DNA from: Tenuifilum sp040752515
GTDB taxonomy: Bacteria > Bacteroidota > Bacteroidia > Bacteroidales > Tenuifilaceae
Direction of reading: 5' to 3'
NCBI GenBank assembly: GCA_040752515.1
Contig: JBFMGQ010000025.1
Location: 1-50,159, forward strand
DNA: 50,159 bases
Below, piece by piece: positions 42,406 through 50,159 of the stretch; position 1 is the first letter of the stretch, and every line of letters starts with the position of its first letter. Both the position numbers and the translations under genes were made by a program. Under the pieces are notes generated by a model that was not told the origin of the DNA, ran no database searches, and was given only the letters and a program-made list of their open reading frames with translations.

Positions 42406-43945
42406 ATAGCACAATATTACCATGCTTGCGCGGAGGGTTTTGCTGGCTTTTGGTTCGGGTCATCTCCAAGGCCTGAATGAGCTTGGAACGTGTTTGCCTG
42501 GGTAATATAACCTCATCAATATAGCCCAGTTCCGCTGCTCGATAGGGGTTGGCAAATGTTTCGCGATACTCGTCAATTAGTTCCTGACGGGTTTCCTCGC
42601 TGTCAATTTTACTCCTGTAGAGTATATTTACGGCACCCTCGGGTCCCATTACGGCAATTTCGGCCATGGGGTAGGCAAAGTTCACATCGGCGCCAACCTG
42701 TTTGCTCGACATCACGCAGTAAGCTCCTCCGTAAGCCTTACGGGTAATCACCGCAATTTTTGGCACGGTAGCCTCTGAGTATGCATAAAGCAATTTGGCT
42801 CCATGGCGAATTATCCCGTTCGATTCTTGGTTAACTCCGGGTAGGAATCCCGGAACATCAACAAATGTTACAATGGGTATGTTGAACGAATCGCAGAAAC
42901 GGATGAAGCGAGCGCCCTTAACCGATGCATCAATATCCAGCACCCCGGCAAGGTGTGCGGGCTGATTGGCTACAATGCCTACGGTATGCCCTGCCATACG
43001 GGCAAATCCTACAACTATGTTTTTGGCAAAGAGCGGTTGAACCTCCAGGAAGTTCTTATCGTCAACCACGGTAAGGATAAGTTCCTTGATATCGTAAGGT
43101 TTGTTAGGATCGGCAGGGATAAGGGTTTGCAGGGCCTCATCCTCGCGCAGCGGATCATCGGTGGTTGGAAATACAGGAGGTTCCTCCATGTTGTTAACCG
43201 GAAGGAAACTCATAAGTTCCCTTACAAGCATTAGGGCTTGCTCGTCGTTTTCGGCAATAAAGTGAGCCACCCCACTTTTTGCGTTGTGGGTTACAGCGCC
43301 TCCAAGTTCATCTTTGGTAACATCTTCGTGTGTTACGGCTTTAATAACATCGGGACCAGTAACAAACATGTAGCTGGTGTCCTTAACCATGATAATAAAG
43401 TCGGTGAGTGCAGGTGAGTAAACTGCGCCACCTGCGCAAGGTCCCATAATACAGGTTATTTGAGGGATTACACCTGAGCTGCGCACGTTGTTGTAGAATA
43501 TCTCGGCATACCCGGCAAGGCTTTGAACACCTTCCTGAATACGTGCGCCTCCCGAATCGTTCAGCCCAATAATTGGGGCTCCCATGCGGGTGGCCAGCTG
43601 CTGTAGCTTTATGATTTTATCGGCATTTGCCCTGCTCAGCGTTCCTCCAAAAACGGTAAAGTCGTATGCGTAAACGTAAACCAGTCGGCCATCAATTTTA
43701 CCGTAACCGGTAACCACGCCATCGCCCGGAATACGGTTCTTGTCCATGCCAAAATCGTTGGTGCGGTGGGTTACAAACTTATCAAACTCGTTAAAGGTTC
43801 CGGGGTCAAGTAGCTCGATTATACGTTCCCTGGCGGTTTTTTTACCGCCCTCGTGTTGCTTGGCAATACGATCGGGGCCACCGGCCTGTTCGGCCAAGGC
43901 ATTACGTCGCTCTAACTCCTGATATAGCTCATCAAGTGTTTTCAT
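42404..43945 (-). CDS. Acyl-CoA carboxylase carboxyltransferase subunit (MmdA/PccB type)
   Basis: The 513-residue protein has the two crotonase-like halves of biotin-dependent carboxyltransferases. Visible motifs: GGKKTARERI, YAYDFTVFGGTLS, GLNDSGGARIQEGV, GPCAGGAVYSPALTDF, DVPGFLPG and RKAYGGAYCVMSSK. With a carrier and a biotin carboxylase downstream it forms a propionyl/acetyl-CoA carboxylase; the same subunit works in sodium-pumping methylmalonyl-CoA decarboxylase, common in Bacteroidota, but no membrane beta subunit is present here, so carboxylase is favoured. It is the third gene of the operon. Confidence 0.92.
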   Translation of the reverse strand: MKTLDELYQELERRNALAEQAGGPDRIAKQHEGGKKTARERIIELLDPGTFNEFDKFVTHRTNDFGMDKNRIPGDGVVTGYGKIDGRLVYVYAYDFTVFGGTLSRANADKIIKLQQLATRMGAPIIGLNDSGGARIQEGVQSLAGYAEIFYNNVRSSGVIPQITCIMGPCAGGAVYSPALTDFIIMVKDTSYMFVTGPDVIKAVTHEDVTKDELGGAVTHNAKSGVAHFIAENDEQALMLVRELMSFLPVNNMEEPPVFPTTDDPLREDEALQTLIPADPNKPYDIKELILTVVDDKNFLEVQPLFAKNIVVGFARMAGHTVGIVANQPAHLAGVLDIDASVKGARFIRFCDSFNIPIVTFVDVPGFLPGVNQESNGIIRHGAKLLYAYSEATVPKIAVITRKAYGGAYCVMSSKQVGADVNFAYPMAEIAVMGPEGAVNILYRSKIDSEETRQELIDEYRETFANPYRAAELGYIDEVILPRQTRSKLIQALEMTRTKSQQNPPRKHGNIVL

Positions 43946-43975
43946 GCGTAAAGTATAAAGGTTAAAGGATAGAAC

Positions 43976-44485
43976 TTATTCAATTTCAACTAGCGGTTGG
44001 TTGGCATTGATGTTGTCGCCCTCATTCACATATATTTTCTTTACCACGCCATCAACTGGGCTTTTGTACTCGCTTTCCATTTTCATGGCTGAGATTACAA
44101 TGACGGTTGTTCCCTTGGTAACGGTATCGCCCTCGTTAACTGGAATCTTTACAACCCGACCGGGCATGGGGGTCGATATAATTTTATCGGCAGCGTGGTC
44201 GTCGAGTGCCTTCCGGCTGCGTTGGTATCGGCTCTGGGCATCAATTATTTCAACCTCGTGCGAGTTGTAAAAGGTGTTCACGTAGTAGTTTTTGGGCCCA
44301 TCGCCGGGTATTATTTCGATATTGAACGATTTCCCGTTGTGTATGATTGAGTAAACACCGTTTTCAACCTGGGCAATGTCAACCTCATACTCAACGCCAT
44401 CAACCTCAAAAACGGCCACATTCTCGTCGCGACGCACCAGCTTAACATCGGCTATTCGGTCGCCAATTCTTACTTCAAGTCCCAT
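43976..44485 (-). CDS. Biotin carboxyl carrier protein
   Basis: The 169-residue protein has an N-terminal small beta domain (1-75) and a biotinyl/lipoyl domain (about 100-169) with the biotinylation motif SAMKMESEY (Lys135). It carries CO2 from the carboxylase to the carboxyltransferase. The linker (84-100, RYQRSRKALDDHAAD) is charged. It lies between the two enzyme subunits, 16 bases after the carboxylase. Confidence 0.94.
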   Translation of the reverse strand: MGLEVRIGDRIADVKLVRRDENVAVFEVDGVEYEVDIAQVENGVYSIIHNGKSFNIEIIPGDGPKNYYVNTFYNSHEVEIIDAQSRYQRSRKALDDHAADKIISTPMPGRVVKIPVNEGDTVTKGTTVIVISAMKMESEYKSPVDGVVKKIYVNEGDNINANQPLVEIE

Positions 44486-44501
44486 ATTGTAGTCGGTTTA
44501 G

Positions 44502-46013
44502 TTAGTATGGCAGTAAGCTACGCTTCAATCCGAAAGTTTTCCAGTTATCGGAATGGGTTACGGTAAAGTCGCTCATGGCAACCTTTTCCATTTTGGTAAT
44601 AAAGTCGAAGTAGGCAGCAATAATAGCCATATCCTCAAAAACTTTACTGCCGCGTGGCTGAATGTCCATTAGCTCATCGAGGTGTTCAGGGATAAAGTGG
44701 GTGTTATAGTTACCCATCCTGAAATCGTGATTATCCATGATACGCTCAAGGAATCGGATGGAGGTTTTAACGCCGGTTATCTTATACTCAAAAAGAGCAC
44801 GTTTCATGCGGTTGATGGCCTCGGTTCGGTCGCGTCCCCATGTAATGAGCTTGCTGATCATGGGGTCGTAGTAGATTGGGATTTCGTAGCCTTCGTAAGC
44901 GTAACCATCGGTTCGAACGCCAAGACCGTTGGGCTCGCTGATGTGACGGATAAGCCCGGGCGAGGGCATAAAGTTATTGAATGGGTCTTCGGCCAGTATT
45001 CGGCATTCAATGGCATGCCCATGCTGGGCTATCTCATCCTGTTTAAACGATATTGGCAGGCCTGAGGCAATGCGGATTTGCTCTTTAACCAGGTCGATGC
45101 CGGTAACACGCTCAGTAATGGGATGCTCCACCTGCAGGCGGGTGTTCATTTCAAGGAAGTAGAAGTTGTGGTTGGCATCAACCAGAAACTCGATGGTTCC
45201 TGCTCCAACGTAGTTAACAGCCTTGGCTGCTGCCACAGCTGCTTTACCCATTTCGTCCCTAAGCTCAGGGGTAAGAAAAGGCGATGGGGTTTCCTCAACC
45301 ACCTTTTGATGCCTACGCTGTATGGAGCATTCGCGCTCAAACAGATGAACCGTATTGCCATGCCTGTCGGCAAGTATTTGGAATTCGATATGGTGAGGCG
45401 ATTCAACATACTTCTCAATGTAAACGGTATCGTCGCCAAAGGCCGATAAGGCCTCGGACTGGGCCATTTTCACAGCCGATATCAGTTCCTCGGGCTTGCG
45501 AACCAGTCGCATCCCTTTACCACCACCACCAGCCGAGGCCTTGATGATGACCGGCAGGCCAATCTCGTCAACAATCTTACGAACGGTTTCCATGTCCGAA
45601 ACCTTTTGCTGGGTTCCGGGAACAACAGGTACTCCGGCAGCAATCATGGTTTGCCGGGCAGTTATCTTGTCGCCCATTTGGTTTATGGCCTGGGGGTCGG
45701 GACCAATAAAGGTTATTCCGGCCTCGGCGCATTTGCGGGCAAAATCGGCATTTTCCGAAAGGAACCCGTAGCCCGGGTGAATGGCATCGGCGCCTGCTTT
45801 CAGGGCTACCTCAATAATCTTATCGCCATTCAGGTAGCTTTCCCTTGAGGGCGATGGCCCGATGTGGTATGCCTCATCGGCATAGCGAACATGGAGTGCA
45901 CGCCGGTCGGCATCGGAGTAAACCGCTACGGAGAGTATCCCCATCTCGCGGCACGAACGGATAACCCGGACTGCAATCTCGCCCCGGTTAGCAATTAAAA
46001 CTTTTTTAATCAT
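44502..46013 (-). CDS. accC: Biotin carboxylase subunit of acyl-CoA carboxylase
   Basis: The start is set at the ATG at 46013 (MIKKVLIANRGEIAVRVIRS), which matches the family N terminus; the longer frame adds 19 extra residues. The 503-residue protein has the ATP-grasp layout: KKVLIANRGEIAVRV, HPGYGFLSENADFA, KASAGGGGKGMR (glycine loop), FLEMNTRLQVEHPITE and EDPFNNFMPSPG. It carboxylates biotin using ATP and bicarbonate. It is the first gene of the operon with the carrier and the carboxyltransferase. The product is slightly longer than AccC of E. coli, as in propionyl-CoA carboxylase alpha subunits. Confidence 0.94.
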   Translation of the reverse strand: MIKKVLIANRGEIAVRVIRSCREMGILSVAVYSDADRRALHVRYADEAYHIGPSPSRESYLNGDKIIEVALKAGADAIHPGYGFLSENADFARKCAEAGITFIGPDPQAINQMGDKITARQTMIAAGVPVVPGTQQKVSDMETVRKIVDEIGLPVIIKASAGGGGKGMRLVRKPEELISAVKMAQSEALSAFGDDTVYIEKYVESPHHIEFQILADRHGNTVHLFERECSIQRRHQKVVEETPSPFLTPELRDEMGKAAVAAAKAVNYVGAGTIEFLVDANHNFYFLEMNTRLQVEHPITERVTGIDLVKEQIRIASGLPISFKQDEIAQHGHAIECRILAEDPFNNFMPSPGLIRHISEPNGLGVRTDGYAYEGYEIPIYYDPMISKLITWGRDRTEAINRMKRALFEYKITGVKTSIRFLERIMDNHDFRMGNYNTHFIPEHLDELMDIQPRGSKVFEDMAIIAAYFDFITKMEKVAMSDFTVTHSDNWKTFGLKRSLLPY

Positions 46014-46301
46014 AGTTGTCCCAGATATGAATCCGTGACAAAGGTATGGAAAAAAATCTTTTTTGTGCAAGCAATTTTATACAAATATGTTGTTCGGCAT
46101 AATTATATAGCATGGTTGTTCTTGCTGCAAACGTTTTAAATCAACACTTTCGGTAAAACGTTCGTTTGATTATTTTTATTAAGTCTAAAAGGTAGGATCG
46201 GAAGACAAGGAGGGGGAGGGAACAAAACTTTTGGGGGGGGAGATAGCAGAAAGCTGTTACTAAGCCAAGGCTTTGATTTTGTGAAATAAATATCTTAGTG
46301 C
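46014..46301. other. Gene-poor stretch upstream of the carboxylase operon
   Basis: The region holds the promoter side of the carboxylase operon (minus strand). AACGTTTTA (46130-46138) pairs with TAAAACGTT (46154-46162) across 15 bases and is a possible operator. GGAGGGGGAG (46209-46218) followed by CAAAACTTTT (46223-46232) and a run of eight G (46233-46240) match the word pair found at 29848-29872. No gene is seen. Confidence 0.5.
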
Positions 46302-46439
46302 CTATTAACGATCGCGGGCTGGTGCTGTTTGGGAGATTGAAACTGAAATGTCGACCCTAGAAACAAAGTTGTTGCGTTTATGTGAGAATTTTCCTATCCG
46401 ATTTCAGCCCAAATGACATTAGCCCGCTGTTATGCAACG
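46302..46439. repeat. attC-like imperfect inverted repeat, third type
   Basis: The arms CGCGGGCTGGTGCTGTTTGGG (46313-46333) and CCCAAATGACATTAGCCCGC (46408-46427) pair at both ends (GCGGGCT, TTTGGG) with a mismatched centre, around a 74-base loop. The ends are CTATTAAC (46302-46309) and GTTATGCA (46429-46436). The loop shows no relation to the family-A loops. It lies seven bases after the stop codon of the dGTPase gene, the position an attC takes in a cassette. Confidence 0.55.
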
Positions 46440-46446
46440 TTTTTAT

Positions 46447-47559
46447 TTATTTAAATTTAATAGGTTTTGGTATTTTGATTTCCTTATATGCATTTAAAGC
46501 AAATCCATCTGTCATACCAGCAATATAATCACATACAATTACTTTCGGGACATAGCCTTCTTTTTCATAAACAACTTTATAACGTTCCAAATAACTTCCA
46601 AAGCGTCTATTTAATTCGATTTTTGAAGATGAATACTTTTCATATACCTGACCATGGTTTGAATATAACTCTAGTAAATAGTCAAAGATTTCTTCAAGTA
46701 TCTTTTCACCCATATCTCTGTATTTTACAATCGTATCGTGACCATAGATATACTTATAATTAAAATCTTGAAGTATTTTAACTTTTTCAAACATGTCGTC
46801 AGATAGTTTTATTTCATCTGTTTTTTGAGATGTTTGTATAATATCAATTACTAATTTATTAATTATTTCTGCATTTTTTGAACCCACTTCTTTGCGTATT
46901 TTGGCTGGTATATCTTTAAGTGTTATAAAATCTGCTATTAATGCATCTTCTATATCTCTACCAAGATATGCAATCTTGTCAGAGATTCTAACAATACAGC
47001 CTTCATAACTTGAAGCAATACTTTTTCTATCCCTAATTTTATCAATGTTGTTAATTGTTTGTGATGGTTTTAAGGATTGTTGCAATATTTCACCGTTATG
47101 ATTAATTATTCCATCTTTAACTCCATACGTCAAATTTAATCCTTTCCCATCGTTACATAGTTTTTCCACAACTCTTAAACTATGAACTTCATGAATAAAT
47201 TTATAATCTGAGTCAAGTTTTCTATTCAAAGCAGTTTCACCTGCATGTCCAAATGGAGAATGTCCAAGATCATGCCCTAATCCAATTGCATAAGCCATTT
47301 CTGGATTTAGTTCCCAACCAAAATTATTCAGCCCCTTGCAAATTGTTGCAGCAATTGTTGCTACATGCATTACGTGTTCTATTCTCGTACACACATGATC
47401 ATTCTCAGGAGCAAAAAAAACTTGAGTTTTATGTTTTAACCTTCTAAATGGCATTGAATGAATAATTGCAGTTTGGTCACGAAAAAAGTCACCACGGATT
47501 GGATATTCTTTTTTAGTTTTCCTTTTAATATAGTCTTCAAATGTTAAAGGATTTTTCAT
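46447..47559 (-). CDS. dGTPase-like HD-domain triphosphohydrolase
   Basis: The 370-residue protein is of the dGTPase family of HD phosphohydrolases. The metal-binding His/Asp set can be placed: His62 (RIEHVMHV), His96-Asp97 (GLGHDLGHSPFGHAGE, residues 93-108) and an Asp in VRISDKIAYLGRDIEDAL. RxH-type PFRRLKHKTQVF, just before, is typical of dGTP triphosphohydrolases. It would cut dNTP to deoxynucleoside and triphosphate; dNTP-depleting enzymes of this class are known phage defence factors, but housekeeping forms exist, so the role is open. The base composition is strongly A+T-rich compared with the core genes and the gene sits between two attC-like repeats, which suggests horizontal acquisition. 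Confidence 0.9.
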   Translation of the reverse strand: MKNPLTFEDYIKRKTKKEYPIRGDFFRDQTAIIHSMPFRRLKHKTQVFFAPENDHVCTRIEHVMHVATIAATICKGLNNFGWELNPEMAYAIGLGHDLGHSPFGHAGETALNRKLDSDYKFIHEVHSLRVVEKLCNDGKGLNLTYGVKDGIINHNGEILQQSLKPSQTINNIDKIRDRKSIASSYEGCIVRISDKIAYLGRDIEDALIADFITLKDIPAKIRKEVGSKNAEIINKLVIDIIQTSQKTDEIKLSDDMFEKVKILQDFNYKYIYGHDTIVKYRDMGEKILEEIFDYLLELYSNHGQVYEKYSSSKIELNRRFGSYLERYKVVYEKEGYVPKVIVCDYIAGMTDGFALNAYKEIKIPKPIKFK

Positions 47560-47613
47560 AGTCTTTATTTTTGAGGTTTAAATATCGCTGTTCGAATTTG
47601 TCAGTCAAAATGT

Positions 47614-47746
47614 TGCATAACGGTCGGCGGTATGAAATCGTTGGGGATTGCGGGCTACAAACCTGTCCAGTTACACCGAACTTGATGCGGGGAAGAACGC
47701 TAGAATAACCACTTAAACCCCAATGTTTTATACCGCTTGTTATGCA
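47614..47746. repeat. attC-like imperfect inverted repeat, family A copy 2
   Basis: Core TGCATAAC (47614-47621) pairs with GTTATGCA (47739-47746). Inside, the arm GCGGTATGAAATCGTTGGGG (47627-47646) pairs with CCCCAATGTTTTATACCGC (47718-47736); the left arm has one extra base (tcg against ca), as in the copy at 118-258. The loop shares CAGTTACACCGA, AACGCT and ACCACTTAAACCC with that copy. It separates the dGTPase and DUF5916 genes. Confidence 0.65.
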
Positions 47747-47815
47747 CTGGCGGTTCTTGTTTTTATCTGTATATCTGTCAATTATGCAATTTTTAATAAA
47801 CATAATCTTACTGTT

Positions 47816-49969
47816 TTAAATTGCAAAACGCCATATGAGTTTTCCGATAATAGTTGTTCGTTCCAATTTGATTGTATTTTCAGTATTATATTCTTGATTG
47901 ATTATAAAATAGAAGAAACTCCCAATTTTTGGTATCCAGTTAATGCGATAGTTCAGCAAGATATTATTGTCTTCATTATTCCATTGGGCGAACAGACTGG
48001 TTTGTAGTTTAGGATTGAAAGCATAATCAACACGTCCGCCAATTTCATCAGTTGTAAAGGTTTTCTCGGGTAAACTTATGTAGTTTCGCTGCCAATCCAG
48101 ACTTACATTAAGATGTTTATTGAAATTGAAAAAAGTAGCGAGTGAAAATTCCTGCCTGTGTCCGGTATAGAATTCACCAACATTAACAGCCGTTTCTGCA
48201 GATATTTTTCGTCCTCTGAAAGTGCTTGCTTGAATCTCAAAACGGTTATCCCAGTATTCACCTGCTGGAATATAAATACTGTCAATCAGTTCAAAATCTT
48301 CAGTAGGTTTATCGAATATATGTTGTACGTTAAACTCCATAAATTCTCCACTTTTTGATTCGAAACCGAATGGACGCCATTCATAAAAAACTGACTCTGT
48401 TTCTTTTGTTTCTTCATTGATATAATAGTTAATATCAATTGGTTTGAAGATTAAATTTCTGAAAAACGGAAGTTTTTTAAAGCGCGGATTGAATTGAAGT
48501 TCGGTATAAAGCATTTGATAGTTGTTTCGATTAGTAAAACCCATTTCCGGATTAAACCCTTTTTCAACCGTTGTGAACCCACAATCATATTCAATTACAT
48601 CATTTGGGTAACTTAAAAAAACATTATAGGAAAGGTTGTCTTTGTTTAAATTGTCATTATTAGCAAAAACTTTGGTTTCAGACAAAGCAAATTCTCCGCC
48701 TATAATCAGGTTTTTATTATCGAAAATCTCGGATGTGGAATATGTGAAGTCCGCACCATAAACACGGTTATATCCTTTGTCGGAATATTTTTGCGTGCTT
48801 ATTAAACCAATACTTGATTGTTTGAAAATATCTTGTTTTACACGAATTATTGAATAGTTGGTTGTAGGAATAGAATCTTTTGCGTAGGTCTGTAATGACA
48901 TTACACCTATATTGGTCTGGTTTAATTTACCAAAAAGGCGCGCTCCCCCAATTATTGGAACTACGCTATTTTGGTCAATTCCTATTTTTCGGCTATAGAA
49001 AAGCCTTACGCTTCCAATGCTTAAATCGTAATAGTTTTTCCCTTCCAGAAAGAATTGTCGTTTTTCGGGGTAGTAAAGAGAAAATCTCGACAGATTTATT
49101 TGTTTCCTGTCCGATTCAACTTGTGCAAAATCGGTGTTGGCAGTGAAGTTTAATTTGAAAGTAGGGGTAATATCAAAATTAACCTCACCTCCAATTTTAG
49201 CAGTATTAGTAGGTTTATCGCTGCTTAGTTGAGTGCCTGCAAGTAGGTATGGCTTTATTTCAATTTTTGTCCCTTGACTAATATTATGAAGTCCTGAAAT
49301 TTTCCCCCCTTGAGATATTTTTTCTATATCGTACAATCTTGACCATCCTTGCCACATCAATTGCTCTTTTTTCCTTCGGATGTTCCTTTCAAAATTTATA
49401 CCCCAAACCTGTGTGCTGTCTTTGGTGAATTTCAGCGTAGAAAAAGGAATAACCATTTCGGCAAACCAACCTTGTTCGTTTTTTTGCACGGCTACATCCC
49501 ATACGCCGTTCCAGTCTTTATTAAAATCTTTGCCCTCATCGCCCACCCAAATATCAGCCAAAGCCCCGTTGGGATTTGTTACAAATAAGTAACCGTTTCG
49601 ATTGTCATTGAAAGGGCTAATCATAATTTCTATATTATCATCACTTCCCCAACTAAAATCACGGCTCATTTGCTGTGCTGAAATTTTATTGGGTTCACTA
49701 TCAAAACACCAAATTCCGATATACATTTCGTTTTTATTATAAACAACAGCAATCCGTGTTTTTTCGGTTGCAGACATTCCTTCATTTTGTTCCCTTTGAG
49801 TAAAATTTTCAATCGGAACTGCATCAGACCAGCAAGGTTCATTTAATTCTCCGTCAAGTTTAATTTGACCAACAAAAGGCATTGCAATAAGTGTATCGGG
49901 CTGTGAATGTTGTCCAAACAGGTTATTGCTCAATACCAAAATTAAAATACTGAAAATAAGTTGTCTCAT
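47816..49969 (-). CDS. CBM9/DUF5916 outer-membrane protein
   Basis: The 717-residue protein has a signal peptide (MRQLIFSILILVLSNNLFGQ), a carbohydrate-binding family 9-like beta-sandwich (about 25-190: KLDGELNEPCWSDAVPIENF, YVGIWCFDSEP-like YIGIWCFDSEP, ISPFNDNRNGYLFVTNPNG, WFAEMVIPFSTLKF) and a DUF5916 beta-barrel region (about 200-717: LNFTANTDFAQVESDRKQINLSR with QVESD) ending in a terminal aromatic strand (LIWRFAI). DUF5916 proteins are outer-membrane proteins of unknown function, frequent in Bacteroidota. It is A+T-rich, in line with the adjacent dGTPase gene, and its start is 55 bases from the repeat at 50025. Confidence 0.9.
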   Translation of the reverse strand: MRQLIFSILILVLSNNLFGQHSQPDTLIAMPFVGQIKLDGELNEPCWSDAVPIENFTQREQNEGMSATEKTRIAVVYNKNEMYIGIWCFDSEPNKISAQQMSRDFSWGSDDNIEIMISPFNDNRNGYLFVTNPNGALADIWVGDEGKDFNKDWNGVWDVAVQKNEQGWFAEMVIPFSTLKFTKDSTQVWGINFERNIRRKKEQLMWQGWSRLYDIEKISQGGKISGLHNISQGTKIEIKPYLLAGTQLSSDKPTNTAKIGGEVNFDITPTFKLNFTANTDFAQVESDRKQINLSRFSLYYPEKRQFFLEGKNYYDLSIGSVRLFYSRKIGIDQNSVVPIIGGARLFGKLNQTNIGVMSLQTYAKDSIPTTNYSIIRVKQDIFKQSSIGLISTQKYSDKGYNRVYGADFTYSTSEIFDNKNLIIGGEFALSETKVFANNDNLNKDNLSYNVFLSYPNDVIEYDCGFTTVEKGFNPEMGFTNRNNYQMLYTELQFNPRFKKLPFFRNLIFKPIDINYYINEETKETESVFYEWRPFGFESKSGEFMEFNVQHIFDKPTEDFELIDSIYIPAGEYWDNRFEIQASTFRGRKISAETAVNVGEFYTGHRQEFSLATFFNFNKHLNVSLDWQRNYISLPEKTFTTDEIGGRVDYAFNPKLQTSLFAQWNNEDNNILLNYRINWIPKIGSFFYFIINQEYNTENTIKLERTTIIGKLIWRFAI

Positions 49970-50024
49970 GATCTAATATAGTCTATTTCCCGATTCATTG
50001 TCATTTAGCTGTGTCTTTTCTCCG

Positions 50025-50152
50025 CTTGTGCATAACTCGTTTATAGGTATGATAAAACCATACAATACATCCTAAATTGGGTGGATATGTATGATTTTAA
50101 ACATACCAATTGCTAAATTAAAGAAATATTTCAAATTATCAAATGGTGATTT
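50025..50152. repeat. Dispersed 130-base element, family B copy 2 (core TGCATAAC)
   Basis: It begins CTTGTGCATAACTCGTTTATA and ends ATCAAATGGTGATTT (50138-50152); these ends match 13728-13863. The centre is a strong imperfect hairpin: GGTATGATAAAACCATACAA through 50072 pairs with 50083-50107 (GGATATGTATGATTTTAAAC and CATACC). The core TGCATAAC (50029-50036) is the same as at 47614-47621. It may continue beyond the window edge at 50159. Confidence 0.6.
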
Positions 50153-50159
50153 AATATTT

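Noticed and set aside
42404..46013. Sodium-pumping methylmalonyl-CoA decarboxylase operon
   Set aside because: A biotin carboxylase is present and the membrane beta subunit is absent, so a carboxylase fits better.
46014..46070. N-terminal extension of the biotin carboxylase
   Set aside because: The family starts at MIKKVLIANRGE; the extra 19 residues have no relatives that I recognise.
1..50159. CRISPR array, tRNA, rRNA, integrase or transposase
   Set aside because: No spaced direct repeats of CRISPR type, no cloverleaf or rRNA sequence, and no recombinase motif were found on reading both strands.

Overview
The window is a stretch of chromosome from a member of the Bacteroidota, most likely Bacteroidales/Marinilabiliales-like; genus not assignable from sequence alone. 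Evidence: Bacteroidota-only families (DUF6660, DUF5916/CBM9 outer-membrane protein, tricorn-like S41 protease, caspase-fold secreted protein), TAnnTTTG-type -7 promoter words instead of a sigma70 -10, weak Shine-Dalgarno sequences, many secreted proteins ending their signal peptides in AQ, and a methylmalonyl/propionyl-CoA carboxylase set.

Layout. (1) 1-13863 is an accessory block. It opens with the end of a truncated minus-strand gene and an attC-like imperfect inverted repeat (118-258), then a gene-poor stretch and a carboxypeptidase-regulatory-like protein gene (876-1817). Next comes a long minus-strand heavy-metal cluster (1902-13527): Fur-family regulator, DUF6660 Cys-rich protein, a CzcA-TolC fusion pump, CzcB adaptor, GDCCVxC protein, CzcD, two paralogous HMA-CDF transporters, an ICMT-like methyltransferase, two paralogous secreted proteins and a DUF302 protein. 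A perfect 15-bp palindrome sits in front of the pump part and is the best operator candidate. A 136-bp repeat element (13728-13863) closes the block.

(2) 14188-46013 reads as core chromosome with less A+T-rich coding sequence: rsuA/rluB-type pseudouridine synthase, era, der, GT2 glycosyltransferase, rmuC; a LPP20-like plus caspase-like secreted pair; a coiled-coil secreted protein; a POT-family transporter; a 1222-aa orphan membrane histidine kinase; rlmH; a second small LPP20-like protein; valS; a type I glutamine synthetase; wecB with a GT4 glycosyltransferase; a tricorn-like protease; and a three-gene biotin-dependent acyl-CoA carboxylase operon (carboxylase, biotin carrier, carboxyltransferase). 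Most transcription units end in clear hairpin-plus-T-run terminators.

(3) 46071-50159 is accessory again and visibly A+T-rich: two minus-strand genes (dGTPase-like HD phosphohydrolase and a CBM9/DUF5916 outer-membrane protein), separated and bordered by attC-like repeats at 46302-46439, 47614-47746 and 50025-50152.

The most interesting structural signal is this set of repeats. Elements 118-258 and 47614-47746 are diverged copies of one family. Elements 13728-13863 and 50025-50152 are copies of another. All carry GTTATGC/GTTAGCA-type core sites. The pattern (gene, IR element, gene, IR element, all genes one way) resembles an integrase-less integron cassette array (CALIN), and the same core sites bracket the metal-resistance island. 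No integrase, transposase, tRNA, rRNA or CRISPR array is visible in the window.
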